A DNA stretch of 28,042 nt from CAYMWF01 sp964394085 [NCBI: uncultured Gemmatimonadota bacterium] (GCA_964394085.1 CAYMWF010000061.1:1-28042); one strand, 5' to 3'; positions 1 through 8,870 are shown, counted from the stretch's first letter. Program-made: numbers and translations. The notes: generated by a model from the sequence alone, not told the origin.

Positions 1-137
1 TGTATCTGGGGTCTGTACCGGATTCCTCACGTGAAGAAATATTATGTAAACCTGGCAGCTTCATCCCCGCCCCGGCGACACCTGTATCTGGGGTCTGTAC
101 CGGATTCCTCACGTGAAGAAATATTATGTAAACCTGG
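1..137. repeat. 55-bp direct repeat, two copies
   Basis: A 55-bp segment at 1-55 recurs without mismatch at 83-137, giving a period of 82 bp. The first copy is cut by the window edge, so the array may continue to the left. Each copy contains an imperfect palindrome around CACGTG, roughly TTCCTCACGTGAAGAA, which could fold as a hairpin. A related hairpin (TTC-ACAC-GAA type) follows the lamin-tail gene near 8740. No coding potential is evident. It may be a dispersed intergenic repeat or part of a longer tandem array. Confidence 0.85.
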
Positions 138-378
138 GGGCGGCGATGACCGATCATTCCGGCAACTCCGATCCTGATGATCGCGGGCGGCATTCGCTGG
201 CAGCCGTGATCGGTGAATCCGAATCCACTGTGATCCTTGACAGGAAAAGGTAAATACCGGGATACGTCAGGATCTACGGCATCGTTCTGTTCCCGCCGGG
301 GTGCGAAGGGTAATTATACCGGGGAAATGCCGTTACCGCGGCTCAACAGGCGCGGCCTGGGAAGACCTGGCGCGGGGA
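138..378. other. Intergenic spacer, no convincing gene
   Basis: This stretch follows the 55-bp repeats and leads to the stop codon of the SEC-C gene on the minus strand. A 35-codon ATG frame runs from 146 to 253, preceded by a G-rich run, but it has no recognisable motif and is not called. Longer plus-strand frames crossing this region run antisense into the SEC-C gene and look like GC-rich shadows. Confidence 0.5.
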
Positions 379-1767
379 TCAGCGTTCTGCGAGATTTCGG
401 GTGCGTTCGGCCAGGGCGGGATATCCGAGCTCTTCGAAGAAATTTCCGTAGCGTTCGAGAAATTCGGGGGAATCCGGCGCCTCGCCCTCGCAAGGGAGAA
501 TCTCGCTCTCGCCTTCAAGAAGAACCGAGGCTTTCAACTTGAGTCCCGAAAAGAGCAGATAGCCGTCGAGCGGATCGAGCCTGTCGAGTTTCGTCAAATT
601 ATGAACGAATGCGACATGCGCCGCCAGCTCAGGCTCCTTTTTTTCATTCGATTCGAGCCACGATTTCAGGTGCTTCCGGTACAACCTGAAATCTTCAGTA
701 GAAAGACCCTTGAGGTATTCCAGGAGCATTTTTGCGGTCTTTTCCGCGTCGGTTTCCCCATCTTCAGCCAGGCGCATCAGCTTCACCACAAACGGCAGAA
801 CAGTAACATAAGGCAGAGGAACCGGGAACTCCCCCTTCTCGATGACTTTTACGATTTCGTCGAAATCCCGGTTGAACTCTTCCTTCATCGCTTCGATAAC
901 ATCCTGATCCATCCCGGCGGAAAGATTATCCAGCTCCTTCTGAAGATCCGGATCGTCCTCAAGCAGCCTTTTTTTGAGAGCCTGCTTGCCGCCGAGGCGT
1001 TCGATCCCGGATTCCAGGAAAGACGCAAGCCTGAGGTGACCGGATGCGCTGAGCCTGAATATCAAGCAAACGAGCGGGTTGGGATCGTCTTTATCGACTT
1101 CGTACAACATCGCCAGGAACAGCCCCAGGGCGAGGCTTCTTGTATCCCCGGTCGTCTTCGCCCTGGACGCTGCATCGATCAACTCGTCGGTGACCGAGCC
1201 CATCAGGCTGCCGCCATCGATTTCTCTATCGTATCGAGCCGCGATCGGATCCAGCCATTCCTCGAACGCGAATTCGTCTTCAAACGGGTCCGGGTGTGCT
1301 TCGAAGTTTTTTTCGAGAAACTCAGCCGCCGTCTTCCGGGGATACCTGACTTTATTCAAGCCTTCATCGGCCCTGAACAAGTCTTCCAGAACGGCGAGAT
1401 CGTGCAGCATCGGTTCTTCGTCTAGAATATTCGGAATCAGCGCCGGATCAGGAGTCGATAAGCCGGGTTTCGTACCGGAATCGTGCCCGGCGGCCTTTTG
1501 CTTCCCCATGCAGCATTTCTTGAACTTTCTGCCGCTGCCGCAGGGGCAGGGAGCGTTCCGTCCGGGTCGGGCATGGCGGCGATCCGCATCCTCGATACTC
1601 TTCGCCGGCTGCTTTTCGGATAAAAGTAAAGCGGATTGGTACGCGAGTACGCCGAGTCGTATTTCCGACTCCGATTCGAGATTGTATCCCGCTTTCCTCA
1701 AAGTGTCGAAAATGACCTGGGACGGCTTGCCGGATACGGTTTCGCCGATCGTCTGCTTTCTTGTCAT
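379..1767 (-). CDS. SEC-C motif (YecA-like) zinc-binding protein
   Basis: The gene encodes 462 residues. The only recognisable element is a SEC-C zinc motif at residues about 68-89, with Cys74, Cys76, Cys85 and Cys86 in the pattern CPCGSG...KKCC. This motif is known from the SecA C-terminus and YecA-type proteins, where it binds zinc and often mediates contacts with SecB, ribosomes or other proteins. The rest (about 95-462) is acidic and probably alpha-helical, with no enzymatic motif and no signal peptide or membrane segment, so it is probably cytoplasmic. The ATG at 1767 is supported by AGGAG six bases upstream. It is transcribed away from the beta-helix genes and stands alone. The specific function is unknown. 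Confidence 0.85.
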   Translation of the reverse strand: MTRKQTIGETVSGKPSQVIFDTLRKAGYNLESESEIRLGVLAYQSALLLSEKQPAKSIEDADRRHARPGRNAPCPCGSGRKFKKCCMGKQKAAGHDSGTKPGLSTPDPALIPNILDEEPMLHDLAVLEDLFRADEGLNKVRYPRKTAAEFLEKNFEAHPDPFEDEFAFEEWLDPIAARYDREIDGGSLMGSVTDELIDAASRAKTTGDTRSLALGLFLAMLYEVDKDDPNPLVCLIFRLSASGHLRLASFLESGIERLGGKQALKKRLLEDDPDLQKELDNLSAGMDQDVIEAMKEEFNRDFDEIVKVIEKGEFPVPLPYVTVLPFVVKLMRLAEDGETDAEKTAKMLLEYLKGLSTEDFRLYRKHLKSWLESNEKKEPELAAHVAFVHNLTKLDRLDPLDGYLLFSGLKLKASVLLEGESEILPCEGEAPDSPEFLERYGNFFEELGYPALAERTRNLAER

Positions 1768-2105
1768 CAGGTTCTCCTGTTTTCGGATGATCGAGCCTGA
1801 CCGGTTCCGGCCGCTGAATCCACCGCATATTCAGTCGAATCCGGATCACGAAGACAGACCGGAGCTCCCGGCGACCGAAGCGACCTGTTCTGAGCGTTTA
1901 ACCATCCAGCCCGGGTTCCGGATATTATACACTGCCGGGGAGAATTCCCAGCCCTATTTTACCGGATCCCCGACAGTGAGGTTCGAGGATTCGTCGACAG
2001 CTTCAAAAAACAAAGAAAACGGGGCCAATTCCGGGCCAGCCCGGTCTTTAAAGTCAGACCGGGTTTTTCGAACGACCTGGTTCAGTTCATACCTGGAGAG
2101 CGAAA
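1768..2105. other. Divergent intergenic region
   Basis: These 338 bp separate the minus-strand SEC-C gene from the plus-strand beta-helix gene, so they should hold both promoters. A TATAAT-like box on the minus strand lies at 1924-1929, but no good -35 partner was found. The rightmost part holds an intrinsic-terminator-like hairpin at 2040-2068, listed separately. No small gene was recognised. Confidence 0.5.
2040..2068 (+). terminator. Intrinsic-terminator-like hairpin in a leader
   Basis: A perfect 8-bp stem (CCCGGTCT at 2040-2047 pairing with AGACCGGG at 2056-2063) with an 8-nt loop is followed directly by TTTTT at 2064-2068. That is the shape of a rho-independent terminator on the plus strand. 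No plus-strand gene ends upstream, and the next start codon is only about 37 bp downstream. It could be an attenuator in the leader of the beta-helix gene, the end of an unrecognised small transcript, or a barrier to read-through. Confidence 0.6.
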
Positions 2106-4178
2106 ATGAAACTCAGATTGAAATCCACACTGAAATCCGCACTGAAATCCGCACTGAAATCCGCCCCGAATTTCGCGCTGAACCTCTTCATCGCGGCGGT
2201 TCTATGCTTACCCACGGCCGGGAAGGCCCCCGAAGCCGCGACAATCCTGGTGCCCGACGAATATCCGACGATTCAGGGAGGCATCTACGCTGCCGGCTGG
2301 GGAGACACAGTGGCCGTGTCGGTGGGAACGTACACCGGCCAGGGCAACAAGGATCTCGACTTCAACGGCAAGGATATCGTCCTCGAGAAGCGCGGGCTTT
2401 TCTTGCCGGTGGTGATCGACTGCGAAGATTACGGCAGGGGATTCGAATTCGATTCAGGTGAATCTCCCGCCGCCGAAATACGAGGATTCAAGGTGGTGAA
2501 CGGATATGTTCCCTATGTGGGAATGGGCGGCGGCGCCGAGTTCGACTGGGGCGCTTCGCCGACCCTTATAGACTGCGACATCACCGGCTGCGAGGCCTAT
2601 CTCGGGGGAGGCATCTACATTCGGAACGGCGCTTCCCCGGTTCTGTCGGGGTGCAGCATTTCCGGCAATACCGCGAGATCGTACACCGGCGGCATCCACT
2701 GCTCCGGCGGATGCCGGCCCGTTTTGGAGAATTGCATCATTTCAGACAACATCTCCGGCGGCCTCCAGGCGGGAGGCATCACCCTGGAGTACGGCGGCGT
2801 CACCATGCTCGGATGTTCGATCACCGGAAATTCCGGATACTCCGGCGGGTTTTATTTCGACAATTCGGACGGCATGATGACCGACTGCACGATTTCGGAT
2901 AACTTCGGACGGCGCGGCGGCGGCATCTACGGTTTCGAAAGCGCCGTTGAATTCACCGACTGCACGATCACGGGCAACTCGGCCGAGAAGCGCGGCGGAG
3001 GAGCCTATTTCAGCTACGGCGCACCGGCGTTCATACGTTGCGACATCAGCGAAAACGCGATACTTCTCGATGAGCTGGACTCCGGGGGCGGCGGCATCTA
3101 TATCTCGAACTCGTCTCCGCTGCTGGATCAGTGCGTCGTATGGGGCAACTCCTCCCCGGTTTCGGGCGGAGGGCTCGAATTCCGGTCGTGCGCAGGCGGC
3201 GCCGTAACCGGCTGTTCAATCTTCGGAAACTCGGCCCACCTCGGCGGAGGAGCATACTGCGAAGCGGACACGGGTTTCCATTTCTATTCGTGCCGGTTCC
3301 TCGACAACTCGTCCGTCTCCCTGGGCGTGGTCGGAGGAAAAGGCGGCGGATTGTCGTGCAAAAGCGCCGCCGGCTTCCTTCTCACCAACTGCCTGGCCGC
3401 CGGCAACACGGCGACCGGTTACGGGAGCGCCGGCGGAGCCGTCCACCTGGACTCCTCGGCGGTGGAACTCATGAACTGCACGGTCACCGACAACATCGCT
3501 TTTGTTCTCTTCGGCGATCCCCGCGGAGGAGGCGTCTACTGCGGCGATTCGGACCTCGAAATCACCAACGGCATCCTCTGGGGCGACGAGCCCGACGAGA
3601 TCTACTGCGCGGGTAGCTCGACCACGAATGTGAGCTATTCGGATATCGAGGGCGGCTGGCTCGGCCTCTACAATCTCGATGTCGATCCGCGGTTCGTTCA
3701 TCCTCCGAGCGGCGACTACCACATCAACGCCGCATCACCGTGCGTCGACGCCGGCTCGAGTTTCGAGGCTCCTCCCGACGATTTCGAAGGCGACCCGCGA
3801 CCGATCGACGCCGGCTGGGATATGGGCGCCGACGAGTACACATGCGATCTCACGGTGGTTCTCTCGGGCTGCCCCTCGGTGATCGAACCCACCGAAACCC
3901 TTTCCTTCACCGCAGCCGCGGTTAACGAATGCCGCGGATCTCTCCACTTCGAGAAGGCCGTGATGGAGATCGAAGGACCCGCGGTTCTCGAAAGGACTCT
4001 TTACGACGGAGCGCCCGTCATGATACCCGCCGGCGGCGAGGTGAGTGCCCCCGTGAGCCTTTACGTGCCCGGCAACGCTCCGGCCGGTGTCTACAGGATC
4101 ACCGTGACCATCTTCCGGACAATCCTCCTGACCTACCCGGTCGCCAGCGATTTCTTCGAACTGGAGGTATTGGAATAG
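2106..4178 (+). CDS. Exported parallel beta-helix repeat protein, copy 1
   Basis: This is a 690-residue protein with an unusual signal region: a basic stretch of repeated LKSA units (residues 5-20), then a hydrophobic core FIAAVLCLP (about 29-37). The mature part begins with the VPDEYPTIQ motif typical of right-handed beta-helix (pectate-lyase-like, polymorphic-outer-membrane-repeat style) proteins. Residues about 45-500 contain many short GGG-rich turns and recurring C-x-I-S/T-GN rungs. Residues about 580-690 form a probable Ig-like beta-sandwich. No catalytic residues can be assigned, and no sorting tail was recognised. GGAGAG sits about six bases before the ATG. The next gene is a paralogue. 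A surface-exposed or secreted adhesive or carbohydrate-interacting role is plausible but inferred. Confidence 0.85.
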   Translation: MKLRLKSTLKSALKSALKSAPNFALNLFIAAVLCLPTAGKAPEAATILVPDEYPTIQGGIYAAGWGDTVAVSVGTYTGQGNKDLDFNGKDIVLEKRGLFLPVVIDCEDYGRGFEFDSGESPAAEIRGFKVVNGYVPYVGMGGGAEFDWGASPTLIDCDITGCEAYLGGGIYIRNGASPVLSGCSISGNTARSYTGGIHCSGGCRPVLENCIISDNISGGLQAGGITLEYGGVTMLGCSITGNSGYSGGFYFDNSDGMMTDCTISDNFGRRGGGIYGFESAVEFTDCTITGNSAEKRGGGAYFSYGAPAFIRCDISENAILLDELDSGGGGIYISNSSPLLDQCVVWGNSSPVSGGGLEFRSCAGGAVTGCSIFGNSAHLGGGAYCEADTGFHFYSCRFLDNSSVSLGVVGGKGGGLSCKSAAGFLLTNCLAAGNTATGYGSAGGAVHLDSSAVELMNCTVTDNIAFVLFGDPRGGGVYCGDSDLEITNGILWGDEPDEIYCAGSSTTNVSYSDIEGGWLGLYNLDVDPRFVHPPSGDYHINAASPCVDAGSSFEAPPDDFEGDPRPIDAGWDMGADEYTCDLTVVLSGCPSVIEPTETLSFTAAAVNECRGSLHFEKAVMEIEGPAVLERTLYDGAPVMIPAGGEVSAPVSLYVPGNAPAGVYRITVTIFRTILLTYPVASDFFELEVLE
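2118..2165 (+). repeat. 12-bp tandem repeat in the signal-peptide coding region
   Basis: Four consecutive 12-bp units (consensus CTGAAATCCGCA) encode LKST, LKSA, LKSA and LKSA at the N-terminus of the first beta-helix protein. The two middle units are identical, and the outer ones differ at one or two bases. Because the unit is a multiple of three, changes in copy number would lengthen or shorten the basic n-region without breaking the frame. Confidence 0.85.
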
Positions 4179-4221
4179 CGGGTTCGATACAAGGTCCGGC
4201 GCCCGTCACGAAGCCCGGAGT

Positions 4222-4249
4222 CCGACGGAAGACCCGGAGGTTCCGTCGG
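4222..4249. other. Perfect 9-bp-stem hairpin between the beta-helix paralogues
   Basis: CCGACGGAA at 4222-4230 pairs perfectly with TTCCGTCGG at 4241-4249 around a 10-nt loop. It lies in the 122-bp gap between the two beta-helix genes. No T-tract follows, so it is a poor intrinsic terminator. An mRNA-stability or processing element is possible. Confidence 0.6.
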
Positions 4250-4300
4250 TTCGGAAGGAGCCACCACAGTTACCAGCGCCGATCCGGCAGGGGAAATTCG

Positions 4301-6481
4301 ATGAATACTCAAACAAAGACGACAGCCCGGAACATACTGTTCATAACCATTTTATTTTTCACCTTTACTGCCGGACCTCTCGACGCCGCCACCGTCCGGG
4401 TGCCGGACGACTATCCTACCATCCAGGATGGGATTAATGCGGCGTCAGCCGGCGACACCGTTGCAGTGGCGTCCGGAACCTACACGGGTGTCAGTAACAA
4501 GACACTCAATTTCTACGGCAAGGACATCGTGCTCAAGCGGTCCGGGCGGCTGCCCGTGGTTATCGACTGCGAAGGTGACGGAAGGGGAATCGGTCTCTTC
4601 AGTGGGGAGACTCCCGCCGCCGTGATCGAGAATATCACGATCATCAATGGGGATGCGACCGTGGGCGGCGGAGTTGTTTGCGAGAGTACGGCCGCCGTTA
4701 CTCTGCGGTTCTGCGAGATCCGCGACTGCCGGGCCCAGTACCGGGGAGGGGGCATATCCGTCTGGGGCGCCGCCGCCGGAACGGTCATCGACGGCTGCAC
4801 GATTTCCGGCTGCTCCGTAGACAACACTTCCAGCTACGGCGGTGGAATCCACATAACCACCGACGGCGTAACGGTTCAGAATTGCGTAATCTCGGCCAAT
4901 CTTGCGACATCGACGGAGTCGGCCGGCGGCGGCGTCTACGTTTCCGAAGCGGTCGGTGTATCGGTGACCGGATGCGACATAACCTACAACCAGGCCTACT
5001 GGGGCGGCGGTCTCGAACTGTTCGACGCTGCCGTCGATATTTCTTCCTGCACGATTTCCGGCAATCATGCGGAGTACGTCGGCGGCGCCATGGAGTGCAC
5101 CTATTCCACGTGCTCCATGTCGGATGTTCTGGTGTCGTTCAACTCGAGCGGTCGCTGGTACGGAGGCGCCTATTTCGCCTCTTCGGATGCCGACCTGGCA
5201 AACTGTTCATTCCAGGGGAACCTGGCCGGGGACAACGGCGGCGGTGCAGGCTTCTACGACTCCGTCATCGACATGTCGGACTGCTCCTTCAACGGCAACA
5301 CCGCCCTCAACGGCGGCGGCTTCTATGCATATGTCGATTGCTCCGGCACCCTGGACGGCTGCTGTATTTCGGGCAATACCGCAACAGGAAACGGAGGCGG
5401 CATCGCCTGCGAGGTGAATGCCCCGTTCTACATTACGAACTGCACCTTCCACGAAAACTCCGCGGCTTCCGGCGGAGGCGTGTATCTCTCGGAGTCGTCT
5501 CCCGTCCTGCTCGACTGCAGCATCTCGGATAACGAAGCGCACCTCGGCGGCGGCATGTATGCATGTTTGAACTCTTCTCCCGGATTTTATACCGTCGAAA
5601 TACAGGATAATTCCGCGGTGAGCCTGGACGTAATCGGAGGCAGGGGCGGTGCGCTATTCTTAGACGGAGTCGCCGGTGTGTACCTGTCGAACTGTATGAC
5701 AACGGGCAATACGGCAACGGGAAACGGCGCGAAAGGCGGAGCGGTCTTTTCCGATCTTTCCGTCTTCGAACTGATGAACTGCACGCTGGCGGATAATGTC
5801 GCTTTCTCAATGTTCGGCGATCCCCTAGGCGGAGGCATCTACTGCGGCGATTCCGAGGTCGAGATCACCAACGGTATCCTCTGGGGCGACGAGCCCGACG
5901 AGATCCACTGCGAGGGAAGCTCGAGCACGAACGTGAGCTACACCGATATCGAGGGCGGCTGGCTCGGCCTCTTCAATCTCGATGCGGATCCCCGGTTCGT
6001 ATACCCGGGCGGCGGCGATTACCACCTGAACGCCTCTTCGCCCTGTGTCGACGCCGGCTCCGGCTTCGGAGCGCCGCTCAGCGACTTCGAAGGCGACTTC
6101 CGCCCCACGGGCGACGGCTGGGACATGGGCGCCGACGAGTATGTCTGCGACCTGTCGGTGGAGCTTTCGGGATATCCGTCGACCATGGAACCGGGTGAAA
6201 CTCTCTCCTTCACGGCAGCCGCGGTGAACGACTGCGATGAACCACACTCCTTCGACAAGGCAGATATGGTGATCGAAGGGCCCGCGGGTCTCGTGAAATC
6301 GCTTTACAACGGGTCATCGATCACAATCCCGGCAGGCGGCCAGGTCAGCGCCCCCGTCAACCTGTACGTGCCGCTGAACGCACCGGCCGGCGTTTATACC
6401 ATAACCGTCATTATATACAGAACTTTCCTCTGGAGCTTCCCCATAGCCAGCGACACCTTCTCTCTCGAAGTTCTGAACTAA
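4301..6481 (+). CDS. Exported parallel beta-helix repeat protein, copy 2
   Basis: The gene encodes 726 residues. The open frame extends upstream to 3929, but the extra part is basic, low-complexity shadow sequence overlapping copy 1. The ATG at 4301 follows AGGGGA and is directly succeeded by a signal peptide (MNTQTKTTARNILFITILFF, cleavage probably near LDA-A). The mature protein starts with VPDDYPTIQ and contains many beta-helix rungs with GGG turns, then a C-terminal beta-sandwich (about 615-726). It aligns with copy 1 along its whole length, most strongly in the WGDEPDEI and DIEGGWLG region and in the C-terminal domain. Copy 2 is longer by about one or two rungs. It probably shares copy 1's surface role; function not known. 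Confidence 0.87.
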   Translation: MNTQTKTTARNILFITILFFTFTAGPLDAATVRVPDDYPTIQDGINAASAGDTVAVASGTYTGVSNKTLNFYGKDIVLKRSGRLPVVIDCEGDGRGIGLFSGETPAAVIENITIINGDATVGGGVVCESTAAVTLRFCEIRDCRAQYRGGGISVWGAAAGTVIDGCTISGCSVDNTSSYGGGIHITTDGVTVQNCVISANLATSTESAGGGVYVSEAVGVSVTGCDITYNQAYWGGGLELFDAAVDISSCTISGNHAEYVGGAMECTYSTCSMSDVLVSFNSSGRWYGGAYFASSDADLANCSFQGNLAGDNGGGAGFYDSVIDMSDCSFNGNTALNGGGFYAYVDCSGTLDGCCISGNTATGNGGGIACEVNAPFYITNCTFHENSAASGGGVYLSESSPVLLDCSISDNEAHLGGGMYACLNSSPGFYTVEIQDNSAVSLDVIGGRGGALFLDGVAGVYLSNCMTTGNTATGNGAKGGAVFSDLSVFELMNCTLADNVAFSMFGDPLGGGIYCGDSEVEITNGILWGDEPDEIHCEGSSSTNVSYTDIEGGWLGLFNLDADPRFVYPGGGDYHLNASSPCVDAGSGFGAPLSDFEGDFRPTGDGWDMGADEYVCDLSVELSGYPSTMEPGETLSFTAAAVNDCDEPHSFDKADMVIEGPAGLVKSLYNGSSITIPAGGQVSAPVNLYVPLNAPAGVYTITVIIYRTFLWSFPIASDTFSLEVLN

Positions 6482-6553
6482 TCTTCCCCGGCCCGGGCGG
6501 AACCGGCAGCGATTCGAGTCGCCGGGTATCGAGAACAGAGAAAGGAGATACTG

Positions 6554-6582
6554 TTGCAGCGGCGCGGGTGATCAGATATAAT
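6554..6582 (+). promoter_or_regulatory. Candidate sigma-70-type promoter
   Basis: TTGCAG at 6554-6559 and TATAAT at 6577-6582 are separated by exactly 17 bp in the gap upstream of the lamin-tail gene. Transcription would begin near 6590, giving a leader of about 160 nt. The -10 box is a full consensus match within otherwise GC-rich DNA. This suggests that the lamin-tail gene is transcribed independently of the beta-helix genes. Confidence 0.5.
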
Positions 6583-6752
6583 AAACAAAGAAAGCATAAA
6601 GGGTAGCATAAGTTGTTTATCGGCTTGAGTCACCTTGTTTCAGGATCCGGTTTAGTTGTTCCTTCATGATGAGTTTATGTCCGGATTGGATCGACCGCTG
6701 AAAATCCTCAGTAAAACCAGTGGTGAAGCCAATGTAGAGGAGAGTGTCTCGA

Positions 6753-8726
6753 ATGAATAGAAACCGGCACGGAAATAGTTGTTGTGTTGCGTTGATCGCT
6801 GTTTTTTGCTTGCTTCTGCCGCCCGTCGTCCAGGGCGGCGAATACACCTCGGGGTGGGCCGACCGGTGGGCGAACGAGAGCGGTATATGGTGGACCCAGT
6901 GCATCGGTTATAACACCTTCTGGACCGGTGAGTTCGAAACGGTCGAGAATGTCGGAGAAAACTTCCCGGTGTCCGAACCGTTCGCTTTCACCAATCCGCT
7001 CGGTCGCTACATTGTTTACTTCGATGAAAGAGTAAGTCCCACCGACCCGGGCGATCCCGACCAGGGCTGGGAAGTCGCCGTCGAGGCCGGCGAAACCGTT
7101 GTCGTCCCGGTTCCGTCCACCGGCTACTACGGCGTCGTGACAGAATGGGCGGACGGGTCGACATCGTGGCTGGACGACCGCGACTGGGCATGCCTCAACC
7201 CCGACTGCACGGTTTACGGCTGGGATCCTCCCGCGGACAGCGCGGCCTACGAGCTTCACGAGATGAAGCCATTCACCGTCGACACCACTCCGGCGGGAAC
7301 TCTTCCGGAACTGGTGATCGCCGAGGTGATGGCGAATCCGCTCGTGGAGGATACCGGTGAGTTTATCGAGCTCTACAATGCAGGCGCCGCCGATGTTGAC
7401 GCCGCCGGGCTGCGCATCTCGGACGGCGACAAGACGGACAACCTCGTGGGTTACGAGGGAGGCCCTTCGATCATCTCCGCGGGCGGTCATGCCGTGATCC
7501 TCGATACGGAGTATGCCGGGGAGTACGAAATACCCGGGGAAACGGTGCTGTTGAGCCCGACCAATTCCGATATAGGAAACGGACTCTCCCCTGCGGATCC
7601 GATCACCCTGCTGACACCCGACGACATCCCGATAGACACTTATTGGCACCCATTTAATCCGGGCAACGGGATCTCGGTGGAAAGGATCGACCTGGACGCC
7701 GGCGACACGGAGGACAACTGGCTTCCCTCGCCCTGCGGCTGGACCCCGGGCGAGGACAACTGCGCCGCATGGCAGACCTTTCCGCTCGTGCTGAGCGAGG
7801 TGATGGCCAACCCGATCGTCGAAAAGACGGGCGAATACGTCGAGCTTTTCAACAGCGGAGACAGGACGCTGAACGCAGGTGTTTTCATCCTCTATGACGG
7901 CGACTCCTACGATCTGATACGATCGCCGTATTATATGGATCCGCCACTCATCCCGGCCGGCCGGTTCGCGGTGATCCTCGACAGGGATTTCAACGATGAT
8001 TACGTGATCCCCGAGGAAGCGATTGTTCTCACCACCGGCAACAAGACCCTCGGAAACAGCCTCTCGATCAACGACCCTGTTATGATCCTCCGGTGGGACC
8101 TGGAGATCGTCGACAGCTGGTCGTCCCCGTTCAATCCGGGCAACGGGATATCGGTGGAAAAGATCGACCTGACAGCGGGCGATACCCCTGAAAACTGGCT
8201 CCACTCCCCCTGCGGACACTCGCCGGGCGAGCTGAACTGCGCTTCCGGAGAGGTGCCGCTCGACCTCGTCCTCAGCGAGATCATGGCCAATCCGCTGAAC
8301 GAATATACCGGCGAGTACGTCGAGCTCTACAACCTGGGAATCCGCCAGGTGAACGCCACGACACTCCAGATATCGGACGGCGACAAGATCGATCTCCTGA
8401 GACCCTACAAGGGGTCGCGCTTCCTGATTCAGCCCGGCGAGTATGCTCTAATCCTCGACCGGAATTTCAGAAACGACTATCCGCTGCCGGAGGATATCGT
8501 GCTCTTGACGACTCCCGACTATGCCATCGGGAACATGATCTCTGTCGATGATCCGATCGTTCTTTTCAGGTGGGACAGGGAAGCGATGGATACATACACT
8601 TATCCTTTCGATCCCGGCAACGGAATATCCGCGGAGAAGGTGGATCTCGAGGGAGGCGACACCGAGGAGAACTGGGTCGCGGCACCCGGCGGAAACTCTC
8701 CGGGCCTCCCGAACGGCCCCTTTTAG
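6753..8726 (+). CDS. Exported protein with three lamin-tail domains
   Basis: This is a 657-residue protein with an N-terminal signal peptide (hydrophobic CCVALIAVFCLLLPP, residues about 10-24). After an N-terminal region of unknown type (30-180), three similar copies of a lamin-tail (LTD) Ig-like domain follow at about 185-337, 344-496 and 505-653. Each opens with the pattern LVxSEVMANP..TGEYVELYN and ends with FNPGNGISVE...DNWLPSPCG..PG. LTD domains in bacteria occur in secreted and surface proteins, often with nucleases or adhesins. No nuclease or other catalytic motif is visible here. The ATG at 6753 is preferred, with AGGAG about 10 bp upstream. A GTG at 6744 in the same frame lies too close to that Shine-Dalgarno sequence. 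Confidence 0.85.
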   Translation: MNRNRHGNSCCVALIAVFCLLLPPVVQGGEYTSGWADRWANESGIWWTQCIGYNTFWTGEFETVENVGENFPVSEPFAFTNPLGRYIVYFDERVSPTDPGDPDQGWEVAVEAGETVVVPVPSTGYYGVVTEWADGSTSWLDDRDWACLNPDCTVYGWDPPADSAAYELHEMKPFTVDTTPAGTLPELVIAEVMANPLVEDTGEFIELYNAGAADVDAAGLRISDGDKTDNLVGYEGGPSIISAGGHAVILDTEYAGEYEIPGETVLLSPTNSDIGNGLSPADPITLLTPDDIPIDTYWHPFNPGNGISVERIDLDAGDTEDNWLPSPCGWTPGEDNCAAWQTFPLVLSEVMANPIVEKTGEYVELFNSGDRTLNAGVFILYDGDSYDLIRSPYYMDPPLIPAGRFAVILDRDFNDDYVIPEEAIVLTTGNKTLGNSLSINDPVMILRWDLEIVDSWSSPFNPGNGISVEKIDLTAGDTPENWLHSPCGHSPGELNCASGEVPLDLVLSEIMANPLNEYTGEYVELYNLGIRQVNATTLQISDGDKIDLLRPYKGSRFLIQPGEYALILDRNFRNDYPLPEDIVLLTTPDYAIGNMISVDDPIVLFRWDREAMDTYTYPFDPGNGISAEKVDLEGGDTEENWVAAPGGNSPGLPNGPF

Positions 8727-8732
8727 CCGGGG

Positions 8733-8752
8733 AATTCTTCACACGAAGAATT
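8733..8752. other. Hairpin after the lamin-tail gene
   Basis: AATTCTTC at 8733-8740 pairs with GAAGAATT at 8745-8752 around an ACAC loop, just after the stop codon. The following bases are not a clean T-run, so it is at best a weak terminator. Its core resembles the palindrome within the 55-bp repeats at the left edge of the window. Confidence 0.45.
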
Positions 8753-8759
8753 GATTCTG

Positions 8760-8788
8760 AGCGGTAAATCATATTGAAGCGGTAAATC
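8760..8788 (+). repeat. Short direct repeat AGCGGTAAATC
   Basis: The 11-mer AGCGGTAAATC occurs at 8760-8770 and again at 8778-8788, an 18-bp period, in the gap before the acetyltransferase-fusion gene. Two binding half-sites spaced almost two helical turns apart are possible, but nothing else supports a regulatory role. Confidence 0.4.
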
Positions 8789-8870
8789 CCGGCGAACCTA
8801 TTCCGTTGTGAAAATATCCGGATTGAAATAGGATACCGGCTGATCTCACCTGCGGGAAACTGAAACAAGA

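Noticed and set aside
1-137. CRISPR array
   Set aside because: Only two repeats are seen, 55 bp each with a single 27-bp spacer, longer than usual CRISPR repeats, and there are no cas genes in the window.
301-2461. Long plus-strand open frames (301-1425 and 1079-2461)
   Set aside because: They lie antisense to the SEC-C gene, or out of frame with the first beta-helix gene, and lack domain features. The opposing genes have clear motifs and ribosome-binding sites.
3929-4300. Upstream extension of the second beta-helix frame
   Set aside because: The extra residues are arginine-rich and overlap the end of copy 1. The ATG at 4301 has a ribosome-binding site and is followed at once by a signal peptide.
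6708-8219. 503-codon minus-strand open frame
   Set aside because: It is antisense to the lamin-tail gene, whose three internally repeated domains and signal peptide are unmistakable. The antisense product mirrors the repeats only as a by-product.
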